DNA of 64,000 bases from Aliiroseovarius sediminis (GCF_022678485.1 NZ_JALBYP010000021.1:186001-250000), one strand, 5' to 3'. Positions 42,589 to 51,294 are shown, counted from the stretch's first letter. The notes: generated from the sequence alone by a model not told the origin. Numbers and translations: made by a program.

Positions 42589-43749
42589 TCATGCTCCCAA
42601 TGGGCGAAACAGGTCGCGGCTGATGATGTGGCGCTGGATTTCCGACGTGCCGTCCCAGATGCGTTCGACCCGGGCGTCGCGCCAGAAGCGTTCGATCGGA
42701 AAGTCGTTCATCAAGCCCATGCCGCCGAAGATCTGCAGCGTGGTGTCTGTGACGCGGGCCAGCATTTCCGACGCGTGGAGCTTTGCCGAAGCGATTTCGC
42801 GGTTGGCGGGCAGGTTCTGGTCCAACCGCCAAGCGCCAGCAAGGGTCAGCCAGTCGGCGGCGTCGATCTCGGTGATCATGTCGGCGACCTGAAAGCTGAC
42901 GCCCTGAAATTTTGCGATGGGTTGGCCGAATTGCTTGCGTTCGGCTGCATAGTTCAGGGCCATATCAAAGCAGCGGCGCGCACGCCCGACGCAGAAGGCG
43001 GCCACCGTCAGGCGGGTGGCGTAGAGCCACTCGTTCATCACTGCGAAACCGCCATCAACCTCGCCCAAAACTTGCGCATCGGGCAGGCGGCAATTGTCGA
43101 AATCGAGGATGCAGTTTTTGTAGCCCTTATGGCTGACGGATGCATAGCCGTCGCGCACGGCAAAGCCCGGTGTGCCTCGGTCGACAAGGAAGCAGGTGAT
43201 CCGCTTCTTCGGTCCGCGTGGGGTTTCGTCAACGTCCGTTGCGACGAAAACAATAAAGAAATCCGCATGTTCCGCGCCAGAGATGAAGTGCTTAGAGCCG
43301 TTTAGAACCCAATCGCCACCATCGCGCACCGCTGAACATTTCATGCCCCGCACGTCTGATCCCGCGTCGGGTTCGGTCATGGCAAGGGCGTCCATCTTCT
43401 CGCCCCGCACGGCAGGCAGCAGGTAGCGGTCGCGTTGATCGCCCGTACAGGCCATCAGGATGTTCTGAGGCCGCCCGAAGAAATGCGTCAGCGCCATCGA
43501 CCCGCGGCCCAACTCGCGTTCGACCAGCGTGAAATCGAGGTGCGACAGGCCCGCGCCGCCGACCTCTTCGGGGAAGTTGCAGGCATAAAAGCCAAGGTCG
43601 ATGACCTTCCGCTTGATCTCTTGCCCCAACTCATGTGGCACGTGGCCGGTGCGTTCGACCATGTCCTCGTGGGGGTAGATCTCGTTCTCGACGAAGCTGC
43701 GCACCGTCGAGACGATCATTTCCTGTTCTTCTGACAATCCGAAATGCAT
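42589..43749 (-). CDS. Acyl-CoA dehydrogenase, probably gamma-butyrobetainyl-CoA dehydrogenase
   Basis: 386-residue FAD acyl-CoA dehydrogenase (start ATG 43749 overlaps the dehydrogenase-thioesterase stop as ATGA; the longer frame is Arg-rich leader). Family landmarks: AMTEPDAGSDV near 122-132, the R-K-x-F-G-Q segment, and GGMGLMNDFPIERFWRD near 341-357. The usual catalytic-base motif EGT near the C-terminus is WDGT here, with D366 where Glu is the norm in MCAD-like enzymes. Context (carnitine genes, caiD) suggests the oxidation of gamma-butyrobetainyl-CoA to crotonobetainyl-CoA. Confidence 0.87.
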   Translation of the reverse strand: MHFGLSEEQEMIVSTVRSFVENEIYPHEDMVERTGHVPHELGQEIKRKVIDLGFYACNFPEEVGGAGLSHLDFTLVERELGRGSMALTHFFGRPQNILMACTGDQRDRYLLPAVRGEKMDALAMTEPDAGSDVRGMKCSAVRDGGDWVLNGSKHFISGAEHADFFIVFVATDVDETPRGPKKRITCFLVDRGTPGFAVRDGYASVSHKGYKNCILDFDNCRLPDAQVLGEVDGGFAVMNEWLYATRLTVAAFCVGRARRCFDMALNYAAERKQFGQPIAKFQGVSFQVADMITEIDAADWLTLAGAWRLDQNLPANREIASAKLHASEMLARVTDTTLQIFGGMGLMNDFPIERFWRDARVERIWDGTSEIQRHIISRDLFRPLGA

Positions 43750-45143
43750 CAGTTGGCTCCTTTGGCATGCAGGGCGGCGAGCGCTTCGACGCGGGCTTTG
43801 ACATCGGCGCGGGGCGGGCAGGATTTGCGGGTGCTCAGGTCCACATGCAGCAGAAATTGGTCGCAGGTTGCGAACAGCCCGCCATCCTTCGCGCGCCGCA
43901 TCTCGTGCCACAGGCGCAGTTTTTTTCCTTCGCCAAGGGTGACGGTGGTGTCCACGAAGACCGCGTCGCCCGCATGGCATTCGTCGATGTATTTGATGTT
44001 GGTTTCAGCGGTGAAATAGCTGAGGCCAGTGGCGATATAGTCCGCATCCGCGCCGACATGCGCCATCAATCGGTCGGCGGCGTCCGAGAAGACTTGGCCA
44101 TAGCGCCCTTCGTTCATGTGGCCGTTATAGTCGGTCCAGTCCACCGGCACGTCACGGGTAATGGTGCGCAGGGGGACGGTGTCGGACATGGCAGGCCACA
44201 GGTCCGCTTCGTGTTCGCGGATCACGCGGCCCGCCCCTGAACCCGGCCCGCGGGCCTTCAGGGCGCGCAGCATCGAGACGAGGTTGTCATCGCGCAGGCG
44301 CTCCAACTCGCGGATCGACATATGGCCCGATTGTGCGTCGGATTGGCCTGCGATCAGGTCGACCAGTTCATCAGTGAATTCCGGCACGTCCATCAGCTTG
44401 GTCCAAGGCCACGTCAGGCAGGGACCGAACTGGGCCATGAAGTGTTTCATCCCAGCCTCGCCACCCGCGACGCGGTAGGTTTCAAACAGGCCCATCTGCG
44501 CCCAGCGAAGGCCGAAGCCCATGCGGATCGCGTCGTCGATTTCCTCGGTCGTCGCGATGCCGTCCTTGACCAGCCAAAGTGCTTCGCGCCAAACGGCTTC
44601 AAGGAAGCGGTCGGCGATATGGGCGTCGATTTCCTTGCGGACTTTCAGGGGGAACATGCCGACGGTCTGAAGGATGTCGGCTGCACGGGTGCAGGTGTCG
44701 GCGTCGCCCACAAGCTCGATCAACGGCAGAAGATAGACCGGGTTGAACGGATGCGCGACAATCGCACGCGCCCCTTTCTCGTTTAGTTCCGAGGGCTTGA
44801 AGCCCGATGTTGATGAACCGATGATCGCCGTTTTGGGCGCGTGTTGCATCAGGTCTGCGAAGACCTTGTGCTTTAGGTCCAGCCGCTCCGGCACGCTTTC
44901 CTGCACCCAATCGGCATCTGTGACGGCTTGGGCCAGATCGTCGTGATAGGTCAACTGACCCTCGGCAGGCAGCGCGGTTTCGTAGAGGCCCGGCAACGCG
45001 CGGCGGGCGTTGGTCAGGACTTCGCCGATCTTGCGTTCGGCCTCGGGGTCGGGGTCGAACACGGCCACGTCCCATCCGTTCAGCAGGAACCGTGCGGCCC
45101 AGCCGCCGCCAATTACGCCGCCGCCAATGATTGCCGCCTTCAT
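43749..45143 (-). CDS. Carnitine 3-dehydrogenase fused to betainyl-CoA thioesterase
   Basis: 464 residues with two parts. Residues 1-320 are an NAD 3-hydroxyacyl-CoA-dehydrogenase-like enzyme: GGGVIGGGWAARF near 7-19, HPFNPVYLLPLIE near 138-150, as in L-carnitine dehydrogenases that make 3-dehydrocarnitine. Residues 330-460 form a hot-dog thioesterase, with DWTDYNGHMNEGRY near 338-351 including the D-x-x-x-x-N-H-M-N signature. Such fusions with betainyl-CoA thioesterase occur in rhizobia. The start ATG 45143 overlaps the BKACE stop by ATGA. Confidence 0.9.
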   Translation of the reverse strand: MKAAIIGGGVIGGGWAARFLLNGWDVAVFDPDPEAERKIGEVLTNARRALPGLYETALPAEGQLTYHDDLAQAVTDADWVQESVPERLDLKHKVFADLMQHAPKTAIIGSSTSGFKPSELNEKGARAIVAHPFNPVYLLPLIELVGDADTCTRAADILQTVGMFPLKVRKEIDAHIADRFLEAVWREALWLVKDGIATTEEIDDAIRMGFGLRWAQMGLFETYRVAGGEAGMKHFMAQFGPCLTWPWTKLMDVPEFTDELVDLIAGQSDAQSGHMSIRELERLRDDNLVSMLRALKARGPGSGAGRVIREHEADLWPAMSDTVPLRTITRDVPVDWTDYNGHMNEGRYGQVFSDAADRLMAHVGADADYIATGLSYFTAETNIKYIDECHAGDAVFVDTTVTLGEGKKLRLWHEMRRAKDGGLFATCDQFLLHVDLSTRKSCPPRADVKARVEALAALHAKGAN

Positions 45144-46051
45144 TTCGGGGCTCGTTTCACAAGGCCAAGTTTCTTGCGCACGTCCTCGGGGCCGATCACG
45201 CGGGCGCCCATGCCTTCAATGATGCCACGGGCGCGGGTCACAAGCTGTTCATTGGTCGCAAGCTCGCCCTTGCCAAGCCACAGGTTATCCTCAAGCCCGA
45301 CACGCACGTGGCCACCAGCCAGCACGGCCGCAGCGACATAGGCCATCTGATTGCGCCCCAATCCAAAGGCCGAGAAGGTCCAGTCGTCCGGCACATTGTT
45401 GACCATCGCCATGAAGGTGTTCAGGTCGTCCGGCGCGCCCCACGGCACACCCATGCACAGCTGCACAAGGGCGGGGCTGTCCAACACGCCTTCCTTCTCC
45501 AACTCCTTGGCAAACCACAGATGGCCTGTGTCGAAGGCCTCGATCTCAGGTTTCACACCAAGATCGGTCATCATCTGGCCCATGGCGCGCAACATGCCGG
45601 GGGTGTTGGTCATGACATAATCCGCCTCGGCGAAATTCATGGTGCCGCAATCCAGTGTGCAGATCTCGGGCAGGCAGTCGGCCACATGGGCGACCCGTTC
45701 GGCGGCGCCGATCATGTCGGTGCCGGCTTCGTTCACGGGCATGGGCGCGTCGGTTGGGCCGAAAGTGATGTCGCCGCCCATACCCGCGGTCAGGTTCAGG
45801 ACCACGTCCACATCGGCGTCGCGAATACGCTCGGTCACTTCGCGGTAGAGTTTCAGGTCGCGCGAGGGCGTGCCCGTCTCGGGGTCGCGCACATGGCAAT
45901 GCACGATGGCAGCGCCTGCTTTCGCGGCGGCAATCGCGCTGTCGGCGATCTGCTTGGGGCTGCGCGGCACATGGGGCGAACGGTCCTGCGTGCTGCCTGA
46001 CCCGGTCACGGCGCAGGTGATGAAAACGTCGGTATTCATGGTCAGGGGCAT
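45140..46051 (-). CDS. BKACE-family 3-dehydrocarnitine cleavage enzyme
   Basis: A 303-residue zinc-dependent beta-keto acid cleavage enzyme (DUF849). HCHVRDPETG near 44-53 gives the two histidine metal ligands and the arginine; VGLEDNLWLGKGELA near the C-terminus is also a family motif. In carnitine catabolism the member transfers the betaine part of 3-dehydrocarnitine to CoA, giving betainyl-CoA and acetoacetate. ATG 46051 has a perfect GGAGGA five bases upstream; ATG 46063 just before it is possible but lacks one. It is the first gene of the carnitine operon. Confidence 0.92.
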   Translation of the reverse strand: MPLTMNTDVFITCAVTGSGSTQDRSPHVPRSPKQIADSAIAAAKAGAAIVHCHVRDPETGTPSRDLKLYREVTERIRDADVDVVLNLTAGMGGDITFGPTDAPMPVNEAGTDMIGAAERVAHVADCLPEICTLDCGTMNFAEADYVMTNTPGMLRAMGQMMTDLGVKPEIEAFDTGHLWFAKELEKEGVLDSPALVQLCMGVPWGAPDDLNTFMAMVNNVPDDWTFSAFGLGRNQMAYVAAAVLAGGHVRVGLEDNLWLGKGELATNEQLVTRARGIIEGMGARVIGPEDVRKKLGLVKRAPK

Positions 46052-46100
46052 CGGGTCCTCCATCTGGATGTGCGGAATGGTCCCACCATGATGGGCGGGA

Positions 46101-46132
46101 TTGACGGGGTTGATGTGCAGATTTATGCATAA
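46101..46132 (+). promoter_or_regulatory. Promoter candidate and palindrome directly before the cdhR-type gene
   Basis: TTGACG at 46101-46106 and TATGCA at 46124-46129 with a 17-base spacer form a reasonable sigma-70 promoter. The -10 sits within a perfect palindrome TTATGCATAA (46123-46132), which ends 3 bp before the ATG at 46135, so the transcript would be leaderless or nearly so. Confidence 0.45.
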
Positions 46133-46134
46133 TC

Positions 46135-47109
46135 ATGCAGTATTGGTCGAAATCCACCCGGCAAACCCGCAAGATCGGCTTTTTGCTGTTTGATCGCTTC
46201 TCAAACATGGCGCTGGCGAATTTGCTGGAGCCATTGCGCGCGACGAATACCCTGTTGGGTCGTCAGGCCTTCGAATGGCAGATCTGCACACCCGATAATG
46301 GGGTCGTGCATAGTTCCAGCGGCCTGCCGGTGATGGCGACCACGCGGCTGGGTGATCTGGGCCGGGGGGATTACCTGTGCGCGGTGTCAAGCTATGGGCA
46401 CAGTTCGCTTGCGACGCCCGCAACGGCCAAGACCCTTCGCGCGTTGTCTGATCGGTTCGACACCATGGTGGGTGTCGACACCGGCGCGTGGCTTCTGGCG
46501 GCGGCGGGGCTTCTGGACGGACACCGCGCGACCATTCATTTCGACCTGCAGGATGCCTTTGGTGAACGGTTTCCGATGATAGACGTCGAGCGCGCCCGTT
46601 GGGTGCGCGATGGCAGTCGCATCACCTGCAGCGGCGGGATGGCGGCGTTTGAACTGGCTTGCGACCTGATCGGCGCCGACCACGGTGCGGCCTTGTTGCT
46701 TGAGATCACGCGCCTGTTCATGTCCGACAGCGCGACCGCGCCGCAAGCGATGGCGCGGGTGCGCGGGGATCGGCGCGTCGATGCCTGCCTGCGCGAGATG
46801 GAGGCCAATATTGAAGCCCCGATACCCCTTCCTGTCTTGGCCCGGCAGGTTGGATGTCGACAACGCGACCTTGAACAGCGGTTTCAAAAGCATTTTGGCG
46901 CGACACCGCAAAAGGTCTATCGTCGGTTGCGCCTGAACGCGGCGCGGCGGATGCTGGAATCCGGTGGGCTGTCGATTGCCGAGGTTGCTTTGCGCGCGGG
47001 CTATGGTGACGCCAGCGCCTTCAGCCGGGCCTTCCGGACCGAGTTCGGCCTGACCCCGCGCGATGTCGCGCGCGGGGCACTGATTACAGCAGAGGCTCGA
47101 CGCCGATGA
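46135..47109 (+). CDS. GlxA/CdhR-type AraC-family regulator of the carnitine genes
   Basis: 324 residues: a DJ-1/PfpI (class-I amidotransferase-like) domain (about 13-190, starting KIGFLLFDRFSNMALAN) and a C-terminal double HTH of the AraC family (about 215-315, with AEVALRAGYGDASAFSRAFR). CdhR proteins activate carnitine dehydrogenase genes; divergence from the carnitine operon by 83 bp supports this role. There is no visible ribosome-binding site. Its last 26 bp overlap the convergent nnrU-like gene. Confidence 0.9.
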   Translation: MQYWSKSTRQTRKIGFLLFDRFSNMALANLLEPLRATNTLLGRQAFEWQICTPDNGVVHSSSGLPVMATTRLGDLGRGDYLCAVSSYGHSSLATPATAKTLRALSDRFDTMVGVDTGAWLLAAAGLLDGHRATIHFDLQDAFGERFPMIDVERARWVRDGSRITCSGGMAAFELACDLIGADHGAALLLEITRLFMSDSATAPQAMARVRGDRRVDACLREMEANIEAPIPLPVLARQVGCRQRDLEQRFQKHFGATPQKVYRRLRLNAARRMLESGGLSIAEVALRAGYGDASAFSRAFRTEFGLTPRDVARGALITAEARRR

Positions 47110-47740
47110 CCGGCTCGTGCAGCCACAACAAAAGGGCATAGACGGCAACTGCAATTACCACCCGGATCAGGCCGTTCGGTGTCACCGTGACCGTGCGCCG
47201 CGTGTCCGCCAGCCGCGCCCATTCTGCTGCCCCCATGATGCGTTTCTGCCGCCGGTCGATGATCCGCATCCCCAGCAGGGCAAAGCCACCGAACACGACG
47301 AACAGGATCACATGGGCCACGTTGCCGTTGGGTATCATGTGCCCGAACGCCCACAGAAACAGTGCGACCAGCAGCGGGTGGCGCATCCAACCGATCAGGC
47401 CGGGGTGGTCAGGGTCGAAGCGGTGGTTGTTGGCGCCCCCGAACGACAGCGGGTTGGGGCGCCCGATGGACAATGTGGCGATCAGGCAGACCAGGAACAT
47501 CACAGTCAGCGTGACGTGGTTTTGCCACGGCGCCCAATCCCACAGCCCCACGAAGGGCGCACGCCCCGCAGCCACGATCACCCAAGTCAGGACCGCGATT
47601 GACAGGAACGAATAGGCGATGGTGAAGCCTCGCGCACCCAGGACGGCCACCAGGCGCGATTTCACGCCCGGACGCACTGGTATCGAGTGCGTGACGAAGA
47701 ATACGATAAAGGCCAGAATATATTCGAACCAGCCGGACAT
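47084..47740 (-). CDS. NnrU-family membrane protein
   Basis: 218 residues with about six helices. The family patterns HSIPVRPGVKSRLVAVLG near 18-35, HPLLVALFLWAFGHMIPNG near 122-140 are visible. NnrU was named from the nitric-oxide-linked nnrS locus and is related to the isoprenylcysteine methyltransferase-like membrane fold; the role is unknown. AAAGGAAG precedes ATG 47740. It overlaps cdhR at the 3' end and no nitrogen-oxide genes are nearby. Confidence 0.88.
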   Translation of the reverse strand: MSGWFEYILAFIVFFVTHSIPVRPGVKSRLVAVLGARGFTIAYSFLSIAVLTWVIVAAGRAPFVGLWDWAPWQNHVTLTVMFLVCLIATLSIGRPNPLSFGGANNHRFDPDHPGLIGWMRHPLLVALFLWAFGHMIPNGNVAHVILFVVFGGFALLGMRIIDRRQKRIMGAAEWARLADTRRTVTVTPNGLIRVVIAVAVYALLLWLHEPVIGVEPLL

Positions 47741-47776
47741 GGGGCTTCCTTTCTTGCAGCGTAACTTGGGGGCCTT

Positions 47777-48739
47777 TTAGGACTGATTGTCGGAACCTGC
47801 CAGAAAATGCGCACATCCCGAGAGTGCGGCATAATCGTCTTCCACCAATCGGATGGCGAAACCGTCCAGAAAGTCGCTGAACCGTCCCTTGTCGGTCAGT
47901 GCCGCGTTAAAGCCGCAGCGGTCGAACCACGGAGCTATCGCACGTGCCATGCCGCCCACCAGATAGATTCCACCAAAGGGCAGCAGTGTTAGGGCCAGAT
48001 CACCGACAACGCCGCCCAAGGCGGTGACGAACGCACCAATCGCCTTGATCGCTGCGGGGTCGCCTGCGTCGGCAGCCGCAAAGATGTCGGTCGTCGTGGC
48101 GGTGCGAGGCTGGCCCATTGTCGCGCTGGCCCAGGCAAAGCAGCGTTCCAAACCGCGCCCGGACAGGACATCCTCGACCGCGACATGGCCCAGTTGGGCG
48201 TCAAGAAATTGCGACAGGTCCCATTGGTCATGACCTCGGGCGGGGAAGGTCAGGTGGCCCGCCTCGGACGGGGGCACGAAACGGCCCTTGGCAGTCTGAA
48301 AGACCGGCGCGCAGTTGAACCCGGTGCCCACGCCAATGACCAGCATCGCGGCGTTCGGGTTCACGTCCTGCCCTTGTTTAAGCGTGGTCAGGTGGCAATC
48401 ATCAATGTGGCCCAACGCGTGGCCCTGCGCCTGCAAATCGTTCAGGATCGCGCTGCGCCCGGCACCTGACACACGCGCCAGCCTCGCCTTGTCCAGTTGC
48501 CAATTCAGATTGGTTAGTTGCCCCGCGCCGTCCTTCACCGGCCCGGCAATCGCGACGGCCGCGCGGTCGCAGACCGGGTTGTCCTGACCGTCCAGATAGG
48601 CGACCAGAAGTTCTGCCAGCCCGGAATGGTCGCAGTTGCGGTGCTTCACAATACTGTCTGGCCGCAGTTCAGTGCCTTGGGCCAGCGCGACACGGGTGTT
48701 TGTGCCACCAACGTCGGCAACAAGAGAATAGGAGGTCAT
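47777..48739 (-). CDS. glk: Glucokinase
   Basis: 320-residue bacterial glucokinase (not ROK): VADVGGTNTRVALA near 7-20 is the ATP phosphate-binding loop, SEAGHLTFPA near 152-161 and the GGIYLVGG motif near 255-262 match the family. ATG 48739 overlaps the beta-glucosidase stop by ATGA; GGAGG is absent but AATAGGAGG-like bases (complement side) are not needed with coupling. It phosphorylates glucose from the flanking alpha- and beta-glucosidases. It is the last gene of the lacI-bgl-glk transcript. Confidence 0.93.
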   Translation of the reverse strand: MTSYSLVADVGGTNTRVALAQGTELRPDSIVKHRNCDHSGLAELLVAYLDGQDNPVCDRAAVAIAGPVKDGAGQLTNLNWQLDKARLARVSGAGRSAILNDLQAQGHALGHIDDCHLTTLKQGQDVNPNAAMLVIGVGTGFNCAPVFQTAKGRFVPPSEAGHLTFPARGHDQWDLSQFLDAQLGHVAVEDVLSGRGLERCFAWASATMGQPRTATTTDIFAAADAGDPAAIKAIGAFVTALGGVVGDLALTLLPFGGIYLVGGMARAIAPWFDRCGFNAALTDKGRFSDFLDGFAIRLVEDDYAALSGCAHFLAGSDNQS

Positions 48740-50070
48740 GGGCGCAACAAAGCCTTTCTGACGGCATAATATGACGCTTTCGGCGTTCGGGTGAGCGTTT
48801 CGCAATCGACATGGACCAGCCCGAAGCGCGGCGCATAGCCCAAGGCCCATTCATAATTGTCCAGAAGCGACCAGGTAAAGTAGCCCTTGACCGGAATCCC
48901 CTTGGCGATCGCCGCCTTCACGACGCGCATGTGATCGGCCAGATAGGCTGCCCGGTCGGGGTCGTGGGTCGGGTCGCCCGTGTGCTCGACCACCCCAGCC
49001 ATGCCGTTCTCGGTCACATAGATCGGCAGGTCGCCGGTATAGTCTCGCGCCACCATGTCAAGGAAATGGGAAAGCCCTTCGGGATAGACCTCCCAGCCGA
49101 TGGCGGTTTTGGGCAACGGGCCTTTATGTTCGCAGGTAGCGGGCCACGGGGCCGCGGGATCTTCGGCGGGACCATAGAGCTTGCGGGTATAGTAGTTTAC
49201 CCCGATCCAGTCGATTGGCGCCCTGATCGTCGCGAAATCATCCTGCCAGCCGTGGGGCAGGTGCGGCTCGATTCCCTGAAGCACCGTGTCGGGATAGACG
49301 CCTTTGGTCAGCCCCGAGATGAAGAACCGGTTATAGATCGCGTCCTGCACCCGTGCGGCGCGATGCGCGTCGGCGCTGTCGTCGATCGGGGCGGCGTATT
49401 CCATGTTGCAGACCGCTCCAAGGTTCGACATTCCCAACCCGCGCATGACCTCGATCGCGCGGCCATGGGTCAGAAGCACATGATGCATCGCCCGCGCGGT
49501 GGCGCGGATGTCGCGCAGGCCGGGGGCGTGGTGGCCTTCGAAATGGCTGAGCCACGACACGCACCACGGCTCGTTGATCGGCGCGGCGGACCAGACGCGA
49601 TCGCCGATCCGACGCATCAGGACTTCGGTGAAATCGGCAAACCAGCCTGCGATATCCTGGTTACGCCAGCCCCCGAGATCGGCCAGTGGCGAGGGCAATT
49701 CCCAGTGGTAAAGCGTGACCGCTGGCTTGATGCCGCGCGCGAGCATCCCATCCACCAGCCTGTCATAGAAATCCAACCCTGCGACGTTCGGCGTGCCGCG
49801 CCCATCGGGCAGAACCCGTGCCCACGAGGTCGAGAAGCGATAAACGTCGAACCCTGCATCACGCACAAGGTCCAGATCGGCCTCCCACCTGTCCAGGTGA
49901 TCGCAAGCGATGGCCCCGTTTGCCGCTCCCGTGACATTGCCCGGCGTGGCGGCGAAATCGTCCCAATGGGTGCGCCCCGCGCCGCCTTTGGCGTGGCCCT
50001 CGATCTGATAAGCCGACGTGGCGGTGCCGAACAGGAAATCAGTCGGAAATTCAGTGCGATGGGGCAGCAT
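48736..50070 (-). CDS. Beta-glucosidase, glycoside hydrolase family 1
   Basis: 444 residues of a GH1 TIM barrel. The N-terminal FGTATSAYQIEG near 13-24, acid/base E167 in INEPW, and nucleophile E354 in YVTENG are all present; the C-terminal YFTWSLLDNYEWALGY segment is typical. No signal peptide, so it acts in the cytosol on imported or phosphate-free glucosides. It begins 12 bp after the lacI-type gene. Confidence 0.96.
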   Translation of the reverse strand: MLPHRTEFPTDFLFGTATSAYQIEGHAKGGAGRTHWDDFAATPGNVTGAANGAIACDHLDRWEADLDLVRDAGFDVYRFSTSWARVLPDGRGTPNVAGLDFYDRLVDGMLARGIKPAVTLYHWELPSPLADLGGWRNQDIAGWFADFTEVLMRRIGDRVWSAAPINEPWCVSWLSHFEGHHAPGLRDIRATARAMHHVLLTHGRAIEVMRGLGMSNLGAVCNMEYAAPIDDSADAHRAARVQDAIYNRFFISGLTKGVYPDTVLQGIEPHLPHGWQDDFATIRAPIDWIGVNYYTRKLYGPAEDPAAPWPATCEHKGPLPKTAIGWEVYPEGLSHFLDMVARDYTGDLPIYVTENGMAGVVEHTGDPTHDPDRAAYLADHMRVVKAAIAKGIPVKGYFTWSLLDNYEWALGYAPRFGLVHVDCETLTRTPKASYYAVRKALLRP

Positions 50071-50082
50071 CCTAACCTCGTT

Positions 50083-51108
50083 TCAAACCGTAACGGCGGG
50101 GCCGGTGGACTGGCCAAGGGTCAGATCGGCCTCTAACAGGATTTCGCGGGGGGTGTCACGCCGCTCGATGATGTCGATCAACATGCCCGCCGCCTTCCGC
50201 CCGGCGTCGCGCACCGAGGAACGGGTAGAGGTATAGACGGGAATATCGGCCCCGTTGCGAAAGTAGCTTAGCTCGTCATCATGGGTGATCAGCGATATGT
50301 CGCGGCCCATTCGCAGCCCCATCTCCTCCATCCCGCGGCGCACGCCGATGGCGGTGATCATCGAGCTGACAAGGATGGCACTGGGCGGGGTCGGTCCGGC
50401 CAGAAGGGCGCGGGTAATGTCGTGGCCATGGGTTTCGGTCATTTCGCCTGCGAACATCAGGGCGGGGTCGGGGGCTATGCCGCGTGCTGCCAGAGCGCCC
50501 TCATACCCCGCGCGCCGGCGAATGGCGAAATCCATATGCTCAAGCCCGTTGACCAGCGCGATGCGCCGGTGGCCCAGGTCCAGCAGGAAATCGGTGGCGC
50601 GCTGAAAGGCGCGTGTGTTGTTCACATCGACCCAAGCATAGGGTCCGTCGGTGTCCGAGCTGCGCCCATGCACAACGAAGGGCAGGCCAAGCGTGTTCAG
50701 AAGTTCGATGCGCGGGTCATTCAGGGTTGGGGCGTGCAGGATGATCCCATCGACGTTCCCTTTGGTCGCGAAACCGCGATAGGCGTCGACCTCGTCTTCG
50801 TCGGGAACGACCGACAGCAGCATGTCATAGCCGTTGCGCGAATATACCTCGCCGGCGCCCGCGATGAAATCTGCGAAAACGGGGTTCACCATCTCGTGTT
50901 TCGCGCTGATCGGTATGACGTGACCGATTGCCATCGCGCGCCCTGTGGCCAGCGACCGGGCGCGTGTGTTGGGCGCGTATCCATATTCGCGGGCCGCGGC
51001 CGTGACCCTTTTGCGCGTGGCTTCGGACACTTCGGGATAGCCGTTCAGTGCGCGGCTGACGGTGGTCGGGGACAGCCCCAGTAATTCCGAGAGTTCCTTA
51101 AGCGTCAT
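50083..51108 (-). CDS. aglR: LacI-family regulator, AglR-like
   Basis: 341 residues: an N-terminal LacI HTH (MTLKELSELLGLSPTTVSRAL, including the hinge helix AREYGYAPN) and a periplasmic-binding-like sensor domain. Divergence from aglEFGAK and leadership of the bgl-glk genes, with three palindromes of the LacI type in the gap, indicate that it represses both sides in the absence of glucoside. The symbol follows the rhizobial aglR; a direct ortholog check was not possible. Confidence 0.9.
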   Translation of the reverse strand: MTLKELSELLGLSPTTVSRALNGYPEVSEATRKRVTAAAREYGYAPNTRARSLATGRAMAIGHVIPISAKHEMVNPVFADFIAGAGEVYSRNGYDMLLSVVPDEDEVDAYRGFATKGNVDGIILHAPTLNDPRIELLNTLGLPFVVHGRSSDTDGPYAWVDVNNTRAFQRATDFLLDLGHRRIALVNGLEHMDFAIRRRAGYEGALAARGIAPDPALMFAGEMTETHGHDITRALLAGPTPPSAILVSSMITAIGVRRGMEEMGLRMGRDISLITHDDELSYFRNGADIPVYTSTRSSVRDAGRKAAGMLIDIIERRDTPREILLEADLTLGQSTGPAVTV

Positions 51109-51125
51109 GGCCGGGCGCGGTCCTT

Positions 51126-51294
51126 CAAAGCGGTTTGGATTTCCCGACGTTAGCCAGCCTAGGACCCTGCGTCAAAGGCAGAATGGCCTTTTGGCGTGGA
51201 AACTGCGATTGATAGCGAAAATGGTGTTTGCGCTAACGAAAAGATTGACAGGTTTGTGTTTCTGCGCAAGGGTCATGATGCTCAAAGCGCTTTG
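51126..51294. promoter_or_regulatory. aglR-aglE regulatory gap with three LacI-family-like palindromes
   Basis: The 302-bp gap 51109-51410 contains CAAAGCGGTTTG (51126-51137, 18 bp upstream of the aglR start), GTTTGCGCTAAC (51226-51237) and CAAAGCGCTTTG (51283-51294, perfect). The last two are centred 57 bp apart. A consensus TTGACA at 51245-51250 lies between them but no matching -10 is visible at 16-18 bp. No gene is seen in this gap. Confidence 0.6.

Noticed and set aside
51245-51280. Full sigma-70 promoter for aglE from the TTGACA at 51245
   Set aside because: No plausible -10 lies 16-18 bp downstream. I mention only the -35-like hexamer in the regulatory feature.
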